Positions 55,801 through 64,000 of a DNA stretch of 64,000 nucleotides are shown here, piece after piece. A program made the position numbers and the translations under genes. The notes under the pieces are model-generated. The model did no database searches. It was not told the origin of the DNA and saw nothing but the letters and a program-made list of their open reading frames with translations. The DNA is from Roseateles subflavus. Lineage in GTDB: Bacteria; Pseudomonadota; Gammaproteobacteria; Burkholderiales; Burkholderiaceae_C. The DNA lies in assembly GCF_030285365.1 (NCBI RefSeq), contig NZ_JASVDS010000001.1, positions 1,054,001 to 1,118,000 on the forward strand, read 5' to 3'. Position 1 is the first letter of the stretch; each line of letters starts with the position of its first letter.

Positions 55801-58800
55801 GCTGCGGCGGTCGCAGGTCTGCGCAGCAGGCACGGGGCGGGCATGCAGCTGGACCAGCAGGCTGGTCAGCGCCTGGATCGCGCGCCGCTCCTCATCGTCG
55901 CCTTGCGCCTCTCCCTGGCGCAGGCTGTGCAGGGTGTCGCTGAGCTGCGAGGCCCGGTCGACGGCGCCGGGCTGCCGATGCCGGTCGACGAGCGCCGTCA
56001 GGGCGCTCATGTCCGTCGCCGCCGCCGTGGCCCAGGTGCACTGCACGGTGCCGTGGGCGGCGAGCGTCAGGGGCACGCTCATCGCGGCCACGGGATCCAG
56101 ACCGGTCTCAAGAGGGCCGCTCGGGCTGGGGCCGTCATCGAAGTCCGCCCGCGGCGCCCAGGCCGTCTGCAGTCGGCCCAGCCAGCGCGCCCGATCGGCC
56201 AGCACGGCCGCGCCCCTCGTCCCGGGGGCATCGGTCTGCGCGATGAAGTGAACGACATGCAGCGCCGCTTCATCCGCGGTGCGCGGGCGCCGGTCCAGGT
56301 AGAGGGCCTGTGCGTCGGCATCCCAGCGTGCGTTGATGAACAGCTTGGCGAACGCCGGGTGCATCTCGTCCGCGCGGGCGTTGCTGAGGCTGGCCTCGAA
56401 GGCCGACATCAGCGACAGCGTCAAGGCGCGGCTGGAGGTGTTCCACAGTTCGACGCGGCGGAACTCGACGTCATCTTCCGGGCAGACCCAGACGGTGCAT
56501 CGGGCGTGCAGATCGGGCCAGACGGCATCGAAGCACACGCGATCGCGGAGAAAGCGCGCCGAGTAGATGGCCTCGGCACTGGGCGCCGGGTGCAGCGTCA
56601 GTGAGACGGGCGTGGCCTCTCCCGGCCGGCGCAGGTAGAGGAAGTGCCCCTGCAGGTCGCGCAGGGCATCGTCGCGCCAGCGGGTGATGTCCGCTTCGCC
56701 ATAGCGGCTCCAGCCTGCGCCGTTGGCCCGCAAGGCCACGCTGTAGACCGGTCGCCACGCCGACCTGGCCGAGCCGGCCTCGCGGTAGCCGGCGTTGCTG
56801 AGAAGATGCGTGCGCGCCAGCACCTCCTCGCCAGGCCGGACGGCTCGCTCGATCGGGGCCACGTCCGGCGGGTCGACCCGGGTCCGAAGGTCCGGGGGGG
56901 CGCGTCGGCGCCGCGGCACCTCCCGCGGCACGGACTCCTGCAGGAGCACCTGCATGGCCGCCAGCCGGGTATCCGACAGGGCCCACCGCCGGGGCTGGCC
57001 GTCCAGCAGGACCTGGGCCAGCGCCACCAGGGTCATGCCTTGATGGTGGGCCATGTAGGTCTGCACGCGGGTGCTGGCACTGCCGTCCCGTTGCCGACCG
57101 GGGGTGAAGTCCAGGGACTCATAGAAGCCCCAGCAGGTGCGCATGTGCAGGGCCTGCAGCCGGGTCAGGTTGTGGGTGGCGGCCGCGGCGTCCCACATGG
57201 CGGCCAGCGCGCTGGCATAGGGCGCGACCACGGACTCCTGCGCGGGGGCGCGACGCTGTGCCAGGCTCGCGACGCCCTGCGGGGCGTACTGGTAGGCCAG
57301 CGTGCGGTCTGTGGCGGCGTAGGCCGATTCACTGACGCCCCAGGGCTGGCCCCGCGCCCGCGCATCGCGGCGCTGCTCGGCGATCGCCAGGCGGGCGGCG
57401 CATCCCAGGACGCTCTCAGGCGGCTCGGCCAGTATCAGCTGCGGCATGAGGTACTCGAAGAGGGAGCCCGACCAGGACCGCAGGCCGACGTCGCACCCGA
57501 CCGCCAGGAATGGCCGGCCCAGCGCGGCCCAGTGGGCGGGCGGGACGTCGCCCTTGGCCATGGCCCACAGGCTGGCCAGGCGCGACTCGCTCGCGAGCAG
57601 GTCGTAGTGACCGGGGTCCAGCCGTTGTTCTGCCACCCGCCAGCCCAGATGCAGCAGGCGGCGCTTCGGGTCATACAGAAAGCCGAAGTCGGCCGCCTCG
57701 GCCAGGCGCCGGCAGCGGCCCGCCTGCGCCAGGAGCGCCCGGCGCAGGTCCGCCGGCTCCCCCGCGCCCAGCGCCTCCGGGTCCTCGGGGCACTGGGCGG
57801 CGCCAAGCGCCTCGCAAGCGCCGGCCACGGCGATCAGGTGGCCGCAGAGGTTGCCGCTGTCGACCGTGGAGACATAGGCGGGTGCCAGCGGCTCGAGGGT
57901 GTCGGTGGCGATCCAGTTCATCAGATGCCCCCGCTCCTTCGGCAGCCGTTCGAGCGTGTCCAGCGTGGCCCCCAGCCGGGCGAGCAGCGCCTGAGGCGTC
58001 AGCCAGCCGAAGGCCTGCGCGCAGGTCGCGGAGAGCAGGTACAGGCCGATGTTGGTGGGCGAGGTCCGCTGGGCCACGACGATGCGCGGCAGGGTCTGCA
58101 CGTTGTCTGGGGGCAGGTGATGGCTGCGCTCGTCGACCTGGTCGGCGAACCACGTCCAGGTCTCCCTTGCGACGGCCAGGAGGTAGCGCCGATCGTCCGG
58201 GCACGGGGCGGGCGAGGGCGCCGGCAGTCGGGCGGTCAGGGCGATCCACACCGGCGTGGCGGCCCAAGCCAGGCAGAGCCCCAGACTCAGGGCCGGCGCC
58301 GGCGTGTTCAGCCCCCACAGCAAGACACCCAGGCCGGCCGCCAGCAGCGTGACGGGGGCCTTGACCGCGACCTGTGCCCGCAGCGAAAGGGGCGCGCGCC
58401 GCTCGGCATCGGCCGCGGTCGTCCAGGCCAGCAGGCCCTGGTGGCTGACGCCGTTGCGCCAGAGCGTGCGCCCGATCGCATCAAGCGCGAGCAGCGACTG
58501 CTGGAGCCACAGGGCCAGGTGCCAGGCCACCGACAGCGCGCCACGCAGAAATTCCCGCAGGGCCTGCCGGCCGAAGGGGGCCAGGGCGACGTCGTCCCGG
58601 GCCGGCGCCAGTCCGGCGATGGCACTCAGCAGTGGGGCACAACCGAAGGCGCATGCAGCAAGCCCCAGGGCGGCCCAAGGCGACAGCGGGGCGCCGCCCA
58701 GCGCCAGCAACAGCAGCAGCAGGCTGGCCGGCGCGACGAGGCTGCGGCGGAGGTTGTCGACCAGCTTCCACTGGTCCAGCAGGGACAGGCCATAGCGGCG

Positions 58801-61206
58801 CGGCTGGCGCATCAGGGGCAGCAGTTGCCAGTCGCCCCGTGTCCACCGGTGCAGACGGGCGCTGGCGACGTCGGCGTGCTGGGGAAAGGGCTCCAGGAAG
58901 TTCAAGTCGTTGACGCCGCCGCAGCGCGCGATGCAGCCCTCGATCAGGTCGTGACTCAGGATCTGGGCGTCAGGCAGCCGGTGTCCGAGCACCTGATGCA
59001 CGGCGGCCACGTCGAGCAGCCCCTTGCCACAGAAGCTGCCCTCATGGAACAGGTCCTGGTAGACGTCCGAGGCGGGTCCGCCGTACGCCTGGTGGCCAGA
59101 AACGGCACCGCTGAACAGCTGGTGGAACAGGCTGCCGCTCCTCACCGCCGGCCAGAGCGTCTGCAGCCGGGGCTGCAGAATCGCATGCCCCGCCATCACG
59201 CGAACGGGCTCCCCGGGGCGCTGACCCAGCCGGGGCCGGTTCAGGGGATGGGCAGCCACGGCGACCAGCTCGCGCAGCGTTCCGGGCGGCATCACGGTGT
59301 CGGCGTCGAGCGTGACGACATAGCGCGTTCCCGCCGCACATCGGGACATCGCCCCCACGTCAAGGAAGGGAGAGGGGCCGCCCGTGGCCAGCATGGAGAT
59401 CAGCGCTTCGAGCTTGCCGCGCTTGCGCTCCCAGCCCATCCAGCAGGCCTCCCCCTGGCTCCAGCGTCGGGTGCGTTGCAGCAGGAGAAACCGCGGCGGC
59501 TCGCCGGCGGCGCCCGGGTGGCGCTGGTTGAGGGCCCGGATCCGTTTCTGCGCATGGGCGAGCAGCCCCGCGTCGGCGGGGGTCTCCGCGGTGGCCGCGT
59601 CGGTGAAGTCCGCGAGAAGCCCGAACTGGGCGCAGTCTTCGCGGTTGGCCAGGTGATGGCATTCCAGCTGCCGAACGAGGGCATCCAGGATGTCGAGGCG
59701 GTCCAGCAGGACCGGCATCACCACCAGCACGCGGCACGTGGACGGAATGCCGGTCTCGAAGGCCAGCCGCGGCAGACGCTGCGGGACGATGGACTCGCTC
59801 AGCAGCCGATGGACCACCGCGCTGGTGATCTCGCTGGCGGGGAGCAGGGCCAGTGCGGCCAGAAGCAGCCACAGGCCGGCATCCACGGGGCCCTGGAGCG
59901 CGCCGTGCATGAAGCCCAGCACGAGCAGGAGGCACAGGGTGCCCAGCGCCGCGAGAAGTCCCGTCACGCGCAGGTCCGGCGAGGGGCGCCCCGAGCGGGG
60001 CCGCAGGCCAAGGCGCGCCTGCAGGCGGGCGGCCCCGTGGCCCGTGAGCCAATAGCCCAGGGACTCGACCGGCTCCTGGCCCGCGGCTGGCGTCGATTCG
60101 GTCGCCAGCTCGAGCAGCTGTTCGGCCACCTGCGCCTGCGTGCAGGCACTGCGCCGCGCCAGGCGCTCGATCTCGTGCAGCGTCCGATCCTGGGTCCGGA
60201 TGTCCTCCGCGGCGAACGGTGGCCAGTCTGACAGCTGCCGCACCAGCGTGCTGCACCTCGTGATCAGGGTGCGCCAGTCCGCTCTGGCCAGGTCGTTCAG
60301 CGCACCGATGCTGCGACTCACGCTGAGGGAGTCAGCGGCGGCATGCGCCTGCAGGGCCTCCAGGGCGGCGGGGGGATCCGGCAAAGCCGCTTCCAGCAAG
60401 GCGCGCAGGGCTTCCCGGGCCGCGGCCCCCTGCATGGAGCCCGTGTCCGAGTCCGCATGCAGCCGCTGCAGAATCTGCAACGCAAAGGCGTCGGCGGTGC
60501 CGCGCTGCTTCATCAGCGTGAAGCAGTCCAGCGGCGCCCGGGCTGTGACGGGATGCCGAAGCGCATCGCAGAGCCGATGCGCCAGACGACGGGCGGCGGC
60601 CTCGGCCGCGACCCGTTCGGCGAGGCGCCTCAGGTTCTCGGCGAGCAGGATGCGCAAGGTCGTGGGCAGCGCCCACAGCTCCGCCTGCTGCAGCGGATGG
60701 ACGTGCTGATAGGCGTTCAGCAGGTCGCCAAGCAGGGACAGGTCCACTTCTCCGTCGGCATGGGCCAGGTAGTGCCAGGCGATGGCGTAGATGCGCGGGA
60801 GCCCCGACTGCCCCTCCACCCGCAGCGCGGGCAGATCCTCGTAGTAGCCCCGGGGCAGGTCGACGTGCAGGGCCTGCGTCTGGGCAATGACGTCCAGGAG
60901 GTTGTCCTGCAGCCAGGCCGCGGCCGGCCCCTCGGTCTCCTGGCCCCCCGACTGGATCGCGAGGACGCGCTGTGCGCGGCGCAGGACGCACAGGTTCTCT
61001 CGCAGCCGGGGCACGAAGGCGAAGCGGGGGCCCGGCGCCTGCGTCGGGCCGTGCGAGCGCGCGAGGTGGTCGCCGAGCTGCGTGAACCCCTCGCTCCCCA
61101 GAACCTCCGCGCGGATAGGCTCGGCCACCAGGCCGGCGGCCGGGTCGAGCAGTCGCCAGTCGAGGGCGCCGGCTCGACCGGGGAACAGGGATCTCAGGCC
61201 AGCCAC
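52888..61206 (-). CDS. ndvB: NdvB-type cyclic beta-glucan synthase (GT84 + GH94)
   Basis: One uninterrupted 2772-codon frame from a GTG start; this is the usual size of NdvB/Cgs. A glycosyltransferase domain occupies about residues 420-830, with LDADTVMPPGTL (DxD near 635), LSHDLIEG (about 753) and the RWTRGDWQ motif (about 790), flanked by hydrophobic helices. A glycoamylase-like part follows (around 1290-1400). The C-terminal half has two carbohydrate-binding folds and ends in a GH94 phosphorylase-like domain with FRDQLQD (about 2317) and GDWNDGMN (about 2450, catalytic Asp). Homologues polymerise and cyclise beta-1,2-glucan for osmotic adaptation. Product linkage is inferred. Confidence 0.9.
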   Translation of the reverse strand: MAGLRSLFPGRAGALDWRLLDPAAGLVAEPIRAEVLGSEGFTQLGDHLARSHGPTQAPGPRFAFVPRLRENLCVLRRAQRVLAIQSGGQETEGPAAAWLQDNLLDVIAQTQALHVDLPRGYYEDLPALRVEGQSGLPRIYAIAWHYLAHADGEVDLSLLGDLLNAYQHVHPLQQAELWALPTTLRILLAENLRRLAERVAAEAAARRLAHRLCDALRHPVTARAPLDCFTLMKQRGTADAFALQILQRLHADSDTGSMQGAAAREALRALLEAALPDPPAALEALQAHAAADSLSVSRSIGALNDLARADWRTLITRCSTLVRQLSDWPPFAAEDIRTQDRTLHEIERLARRSACTQAQVAEQLLELATESTPAAGQEPVESLGYWLTGHGAARLQARLGLRPRSGRPSPDLRVTGLLAALGTLCLLLVLGFMHGALQGPVDAGLWLLLAALALLPASEITSAVVHRLLSESIVPQRLPRLAFETGIPSTCRVLVVMPVLLDRLDILDALVRQLECHHLANREDCAQFGLLADFTDAATAETPADAGLLAHAQKRIRALNQRHPGAAGEPPRFLLLQRTRRWSQGEACWMGWERKRGKLEALISMLATGGPSPFLDVGAMSRCAAGTRYVVTLDADTVMPPGTLRELVAVAAHPLNRPRLGQRPGEPVRVMAGHAILQPRLQTLWPAVRSGSLFHQLFSGAVSGHQAYGGPASDVYQDLFHEGSFCGKGLLDVAAVHQVLGHRLPDAQILSHDLIEGCIARCGGVNDLNFLEPFPQHADVASARLHRWTRGDWQLLPLMRQPRRYGLSLLDQWKLVDNLRRSLVAPASLLLLLLALGGAPLSPWAALGLAACAFGCAPLLSAIAGLAPARDDVALAPFGRQALREFLRGALSVAWHLALWLQQSLLALDAIGRTLWRNGVSHQGLLAWTTAADAERRAPLSLRAQVAVKAPVTLLAAGLGVLLWGLNTPAPALSLGLCLAWAATPVWIALTARLPAPSPAPCPDDRRYLLAVARETWTWFADQVDERSHHLPPDNVQTLPRIVVAQRTSPTNIGLYLLSATCAQAFGWLTPQALLARLGATLDTLERLPKERGHLMNWIATDTLEPLAPAYVSTVDSGNLCGHLIAVAGACEALGAAQCPEDPEALGAGEPADLRRALLAQAGRCRRLAEAADFGFLYDPKRRLLHLGWRVAEQRLDPGHYDLLASESRLASLWAMAKGDVPPAHWAALGRPFLAVGCDVGLRSWSGSLFEYLMPQLILAEPPESVLGCAARLAIAEQRRDARARGQPWGVSESAYAATDRTLAYQYAPQGVASLAQRRAPAQESVVAPYASALAAMWDAAAATHNLTRLQALHMRTCWGFYESLDFTPGRQRDGSASTRVQTYMAHHQGMTLVALAQVLLDGQPRRWALSDTRLAAMQVLLQESVPREVPRRRRAPPDLRTRVDPPDVAPIERAVRPGEEVLARTHLLSNAGYREAGSARSAWRPVYSVALRANGAGWSRYGEADITRWRDDALRDLQGHFLYLRRPGEATPVSLTLHPAPSAEAIYSARFLRDRVCFDAVWPDLHARCTVWVCPEDDVEFRRVELWNTSSRALTLSLMSAFEASLSNARADEMHPAFAKLFINARWDADAQALYLDRRPRTADEAALHVVHFIAQTDAPGTRGAAVLADRARWLGRLQTAWAPRADFDDGPSPSGPLETGLDPVAAMSVPLTLAAHGTVQCTWATAAATDMSALTALVDRHRQPGAVDRASQLSDTLHSLRQGEAQGDDEERRAIQALTSLLVQLHARPVPAAQTCDRRSLWRLGLSGERPLLAITVSSLAGLPLVHTLLRALRSWSQGGVGVDLVLINGEPLSYLKPVAQALRALSDASALDLPHGPPASRGSVVLVALDDLNPVERSTLHLLARVRLNADGRPLARHVADIKTWHEGLRSPEASRVAAPDALPPTPRSLPAPGRPFDGGFRPPDGAYGFSTSSDAPPWHPWVNVLANADFGTVVSERGAGWSWAGNSRLNQLSAWSNDPLSDAAREHYALQDLDTGEVWQLAGGDGPDTVERHVVHHPQGTRITQALGDLTVDMHWQVDAVHPLRRLEITLRNRGSSARRMRLLGAIEWLMGAVLVDRQSVLTAHALLTPPEARPLDVMLATQLDAHDGNGGSTAFWAMWARRPVNAARPSRGADGRAEVAGESDWTCDRRELMDRQGRQAWPSRFGRRSGLGTDPCAAAGLRLACAADSICRIDVLLGQGATAETALALAAEALAAPPSTPHVPLDAIQVRSPDPLFDALVNHWLLHQVTASRLWGRAGFYQAGGAYGFRDQLQDVMALVATAPQLVREHLLRAAARQFKEGDVQHWWHPHSGAGVRTRCSDDLLWLPHATLHYVDTTQDSAVLEVEVPFLEAPALDPGEDDAYTTPERTSGTATLYEHCARALDARLQVGAHGLPLMGSGDWNDGMNRVGAGGRGESVWLGWFLCRVVADMTPLAARRGDAERVARWQTAAEGWRRALEGPAWTGHWYARAFFDDGTPLGTPTGSECRIDLVSQAWSVLSGIARPERQAQAMAAVERLLWAPRWQLLRLLDPPLSQQQPAAGYIQAYPPGVRENGGQYTHAVVWAGMAWARLGWADSVWRAWQCCSPAHRSADPVLGPRFGMEPYAVTADICSQPPLAGRGGWSWYSGSAAGLYRLAIESICGLELNGPRLRFDPQLPSHWPVVHLRLQRHGRTWHFSLCRSEAAQALAEAASEGARPLAVREWLVTDGADGSTRCLIVLPPGGQA

Positions 61207-61385
61207 AGGGCCGCCGTGAGCAGCAGCAGCAGGACCAGCAGCGAGGAATGCAGGCGAGGGCGCATGACGGTGTGACAGGCGTGGGCGATCCCGCGCAGTC
61301 GATGCCCCGCCCCTCGGGAATGGCTGCAGGCCCGCAGGTGCTCACACAGCACCTCAGGGGCCACGCGACTGAAGGTGATCCGCAT
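61194..61385 (-). CDS. possible small membrane protein ahead of ndvB
   Basis: A 63-residue frame that ends in a clear hydrophobic helix (LHSSLLVLLLLLTAALWLA) and overlaps the ndvB GTG by 13 bp. The first two-thirds are His/Arg-rich. No strong ribosome-binding site. The position, filling exactly the space between two minus-strand genes, favours a real coupled gene. Confidence 0.35.
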   Translation of the reverse strand: MRITFSRVAPEVLCEHLRACSHSRGAGHRLRGIAHACHTVMRPRLHSSLLVLLLLLTAALWLA

Positions 61386-61388
61386 GGT

Positions 61389-61553
61389 TCAGCGTCCCGT
61401 CCGCAGGCCCATGCCCAGCGCCACGAGCGCCAGCAGGGCCGTCCCGGCGGCCAGTTGGCGGGCGAGGCTGCCCGCCTCGCCAGGCAGGGCCAGGAGCCCG
61501 ATTCCCCCAGCGACGAGGGCCACGAGACAGAAGAGCAGGGCGTAATGCAGCAT
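61389..61553 (-). CDS. DUF1328-like small membrane protein
   Basis: A 54-residue protein with two hydrophobic segments (MLHYALLFCLVALVAGGIGL and LAAGTALLALVALGM) separated by a short polar turn, as in DUF1328/YtjA. The start follows a CGGAG ribosome-binding site. Function unknown; homologues are often in stress regulons. Confidence 0.75.
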   Translation of the reverse strand: MLHYALLFCLVALVAGGIGLLALPGEAGSLARQLAAGTALLALVALGMGLRTGR

Positions 61554-61640
61554 GGAGACTCCGAGGGCCAGATGGGAGGATGTCAACCCATGGTCCGCCG
61601 CCGAGGGCCGCCCCGTCTGTGCGCCAGCAGACAGTCCGCC

Positions 61641-62267
61641 TCAGGGGGCGCGCCGAGGGCGTGGCCGCGGCCGGTCACCGGTGCGAAAGATGTGGTCCCA
61701 GAACGCGCTGGTGACCCCGTAGTGGCCGGGCGTCCCCAGCTCGCCGCGGGCGGGGGACGCCCGCTGGTGGTGCCGCGCGTGCCAGCGGCGCTGCCGGCGC
61801 AGCAGGGAGCGCCCGGGCCGGGCGGCCGTCGGCGGGAGCGGCCGATGCAGGACGTGGTGAATGACCGCGTAGCAGAAGTAGCCCGCGAGCAGACCGAAAC
61901 CGAGGGCGAGCGCCGGCCAGCGTCCCATCCACCAGCCCATGGGCAGCAGCAGGAGCGTGAACAGACCGGCCGTCAGCAGCGTGGGTGCGGAGATGCGGGC
62001 GTCGGGCCGGCCATGGTGCTCGGCATGCCAGTCGCGGAAGGGGCTCAGGCCATGCAGCACGAAGCGGTGGAGCAGGTACTCCAGGAGCGTCCATGCTGCG
62101 GCGCCTGCCATCACCCAGCCGAGCAGGGGCGCATCCATCGGGTGCGTCAGCAGGGCCAGCGCCAGGCACGTCAGTGCGATGGCATAGAAGAGGAAGTCCG
62201 CGCGGTAGACCGCCAGCCCGGGTTCGATGCTCAGGAATCGCAGGGCGGGAGGACGGTGGGGTCGCAT
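61641..62267 (-). CDS. fatty acid hydroxylase / sterol desaturase family membrane protein
   Basis: A 208-residue membrane protein with four hydrophobic segments and the di-iron His boxes HRFVLH, HAEHH, HHVLH and HARHH, in the order expected for this superfamily. Members hydroxylate or desaturate lipids or carotenoids at the membrane with oxygen. The substrate is unknown; an envelope lipid is likely given the neighbours. The C-terminus is Arg/Pro-rich. Confidence 0.88.
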   Translation of the reverse strand: MRPHRPPALRFLSIEPGLAVYRADFLFYAIALTCLALALLTHPMDAPLLGWVMAGAAAWTLLEYLLHRFVLHGLSPFRDWHAEHHGRPDARISAPTLLTAGLFTLLLLPMGWWMGRWPALALGFGLLAGYFCYAVIHHVLHRPLPPTAARPGRSLLRRQRRWHARHHQRASPARGELGTPGHYGVTSAFWDHIFRTGDRPRPRPRRAP

Positions 62268-62539
62268 GGGCAGGCGTCAGTGCAGGCAGCCGCGGGCGCC
62301 GCTGTCGAAGGCCCAGCCTGCGTTCTCCGCCGGGTCCCGTCTGTTCGCTACCGCACACAGGGGCTGGCGCTCCTCGAATCGGCGGCGTCTGCGTGCGGCA
62401 TCGAACCGACCTGCGCGACGCTGCGGCGCAAGCTGGCCCCGCCGTCAATCGGCAAGGCGCCTGTCGATGTCCGTCTCGCGCCGTCATGTCCGCGCCGCCG
62501 GTGCGCGACTTTTCCACTGACTGATGACCTGGAGTTTCC

Positions 62540-62818
62540 ATGAACCACGACAAGACCCAAGATGCCGAACCGAGCGTGCTGGAGCAGGCGGGCGATGCCA
62601 TGCGCCATGCCGGCGCCCAAGGCAGCGAGGCGCTCCGGCATGCCGCCGCAACGGCTTCCGATCTCACGCACCAGGGACTCAGGCAAGGCCGCGGGCTGGC
62701 CGGTGCCTGGCACGACGGTGCGCGCGACCACATCCGCTCACATCCCATGCGCTCCGTCGCGTTGGCCGCGGGCGGAGGGGCGATCCTGGCGTTGCTCGTG
62801 CGGGTTCTCGGCCGCTGA
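62540..62818 (+). CDS. DUF883-like small membrane-anchored protein
   Basis: A 92-residue protein: an amphipathic, His/Ala-rich helix (about 10-70) and a single C-terminal transmembrane helix (SVALAAGGGAILALLVRVLG). This is the ElaB/YqjD/DUF883 layout; those proteins anchor ribosomes to the inner membrane in stationary phase. The ribosome-binding site is GGAG. Confidence 0.75.
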   Translation: MNHDKTQDAEPSVLEQAGDAMRHAGAQGSEALRHAAATASDLTHQGLRQGRGLAGAWHDGARDHIRSHPMRSVALAAGGGAILALLVRVLGR

Positions 62819-63013
62819 TCGGCGCGGCCTTGAGCTGACGCCCTCTTGCACGCAAGGGACGCAAGGCAGGCATGACGATTGCCCTGTGGACTTGTTCTAC
62901 GAGTCCGTTTCCTGGCATGCCTCTGCGGTGCTATGTCCGACAGCGCACAGACGTTGGGTGCTCCGAAGCGCTCGGGTGTCCGTCCCAGGAGTCCCTGCCA
63001 TTCAGGAGCCGCC

Positions 63014-63748
63014 ATGTCGATACTGCAAGAGCCCTGCGATCCGCTGACCAATCACGTGCTGGCAGCCCTTCCGCACGGCGAGCGAGAGCGCTGGGTCGAC
63101 CAGCTGGAGTACATCCCACTGCAGCTGGGACAGGTCCTGTACGAGTCCGGCCGTCTCCAGACGCACATGTACTTTCCGACCACCGCCATCGTGTCCCTGC
63201 TCTACGTGATGGAGGACGGCGCATCGGCCGAGATCGCGGTGGTGGGCTGCGAGGGCGTGGTCGGCGTCGCGCTTTTCATGGGGGGCGAGACGACGCCCAG
63301 CCGCGCCGTGGTCCAGAGTGCGGGTGGCGGCTACCGGCTGAGGGCGGCCGCGCTGAAGACCGAGTTCAACCGGTACGGGGAGGGCATGCATCTGCTGCTT
63401 CGCTACACCCAGGCGCTGCTGACCCAGATGGCCCAGACCGCCGTCTGCAACCGGCATCACCTGCTGGAGCAGCAGCTGTGCCGCTGGCTTCTGCTGAGCC
63501 TGGACCGCATTCCTGGCGACGAGCTCGTGATGACGCAGGAGCTGATCGCCAACATGCTGGGTGTCCGGCGGGAGGGCGTCACGGAGGCGGCGCTGAAGCT
63601 GCAGCGGCAGGGCCTGATCGAGTACGCCCGCGGGCACATCAAGGTGATTGATCGCCCTGGCCTAGAGAGTCGAAGCTGTGAATGCTATGCGGTGGTGAAG
63701 CGCGAGTACGACCGGCTGCTGGCGCCGCATGGGGTCGGCCCCCCCTAG
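63014..63748 (+). CDS. Crp/Fnr family transcriptional regulator
   Basis: A 244-residue regulator. The N-terminal cyclic-nucleotide-binding-like fold covers about residues 15-140 (HMYFPTTAIVSLLYVMEDG is the characteristic strand region, with EIAVVGCEGVVGV); the C-terminal winged helix-turn-helix is about 165-225 (MTQELIANMLGVRREGVTEAALKLQRQGLIEY). The effector is unknown and the cNMP-binding loop lacks the Arg-Ser pattern of CRP. It stands alone on the plus strand and is followed by a second member. Confidence 0.9.
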   Translation: MSILQEPCDPLTNHVLAALPHGERERWVDQLEYIPLQLGQVLYESGRLQTHMYFPTTAIVSLLYVMEDGASAEIAVVGCEGVVGVALFMGGETTPSRAVVQSAGGGYRLRAAALKTEFNRYGEGMHLLLRYTQALLTQMAQTAVCNRHHLLEQQLCRWLLLSLDRIPGDELVMTQELIANMLGVRREGVTEAALKLQRQGLIEYARGHIKVIDRPGLESRSCECYAVVKREYDRLLAPHGVGPP

Positions 63749-63811
63749 CACCGCCGGGCGATCGGTGCGCTGGCGCACAGCTGAGCGGCGCGACTCCGAC
63801 CACACTTGGCC

Positions 63812-64000
63812 ATGCATGCAAACCTCCTGCTCGACCATCTGCCCGCCGGGGAACTTCGCCGGCTGCTGCCCATCGGATCCTCGGTGCAACTGCGGATCGG
63901 GCAGGACGTTGCGCTACAGAACCAGCGCTGTCGCTGCATCCACTTCCCTTTGCAAGGTTGGATCTGCCTGGTCACCAGACTCGAGCCACACGCGCCGCTG
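63812..64000 (+). CDS. second Crp/Fnr-type regulator, N-terminal part
   Basis: The first 63 codons of a protein starting MHANLLLDHLPAGELRRLLP and continuing CRCIHFPLQGWICLVTRLE, the same strand pattern as the preceding regulator (FPTTAIVSLLYVM). The gene runs off the window. It begins 63 bp after the first regulator and could be cotranscribed with it. Confidence 0.75.
   Translation, partial: MHANLLLDHLPAGELRRLLPIGSSVQLRIGQDVALQNQRCRCIHFPLQGWICLVTRLEPHAPL

Noticed and set aside
56644-60231. 1195-codon plus-strand frame opposite ndvB
   Set aside because: Low-complexity shadow; the opposite strand encodes the glucan synthase with conserved motifs.

Overview
The window is GC-rich chromosomal DNA with dense coding on both strands, no insertion sequences, no CRISPR array and no tRNA or rRNA gene that I could find. 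Gene content (KdsD/KdsC/LptC cluster, CPA2 antiporter, apt, GMC oxidoreductases, MarC, LexA-independent stress genes, DUF1840, DUF883) suggests a betaproteobacterium of the order Burkholderiales, probably the Rubrivivax/Roseateles/Leptothrix (Sphaerotilaceae) side. This is inference from gene families and base composition; no marker gene such as 16S is present.

Layout. 1-15000 is ordinary housekeeping and metabolism: an RDD membrane protein, a DTW tRNA-modification enzyme, an Lrp regulator divergent from a DMT exporter, a SNF2 helicase divergent from a large membrane-anchored protein of unknown role, a thioredoxin-like protein, an M17 aminopeptidase, a GMC oxidoreductase, a nitronate monooxygenase-like enzyme, MarC and a metal/cobalamin-receptor protein. 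15000-16270 holds a glycine-rich RRM protein whose 3' end and terminator have been tandemly duplicated. 16267-23230 carries a large DUF5916 outer-membrane-type protein, an SDR enzyme, and an LPS-assembly cluster (kdsD, two exported proteins, kdsC, lptC) without lptA/lptB behind it. 24398-25669 is glutamate dehydrogenase.

25913-34080 is the most interesting part: a complete, tightly coupled minus-strand operon that looks like a peptide natural-product (RiPP) system. It starts with a 50-codon precursor gene too short for routine ORF calling (33731-33883), followed by a membrane M50 metalloprotease, an LpxL/HtrB-like acyltransferase homologue whose acidic catalytic position is Ala, a radical SAM/SPASM maturase, an exported protein of unknown function, and a MacAB-like trans-envelope exporter (adaptor, ATPase, permease), ending at a clear intrinsic terminator. 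Most junctions are ATGA overlaps. It lies between kdsD and the divergent CPA2 antiporter gene, which I recall as neighbours in related genomes, so it probably entered there as an accessory module.

34169-46940 returns to core functions: CPA2 antiporter, acyltransferase-3/SGNH protein, histidine phosphatase, acyl-CoA dehydrogenase, a PAS-GGDEF cyclase, apt, a cytochrome P450, a Tat-type dienelactone hydrolase and a beta-lactamase-fold serine hydrolase. 47397-64000 is an envelope/stress island: DUF4398 lipoprotein, DUF4398-OmpA protein, BON lipoprotein, DUF1840, several tiny membrane proteins (DUF3309, DUF1328), a CPA1 antiporter, a giant NdvB-type cyclic beta-glucan synthase (2772 residues), a fatty-acid hydroxylase/sterol-desaturase-like protein, a DUF883-like protein and two successive Crp/Fnr-type regulators, the second cut by the window end.
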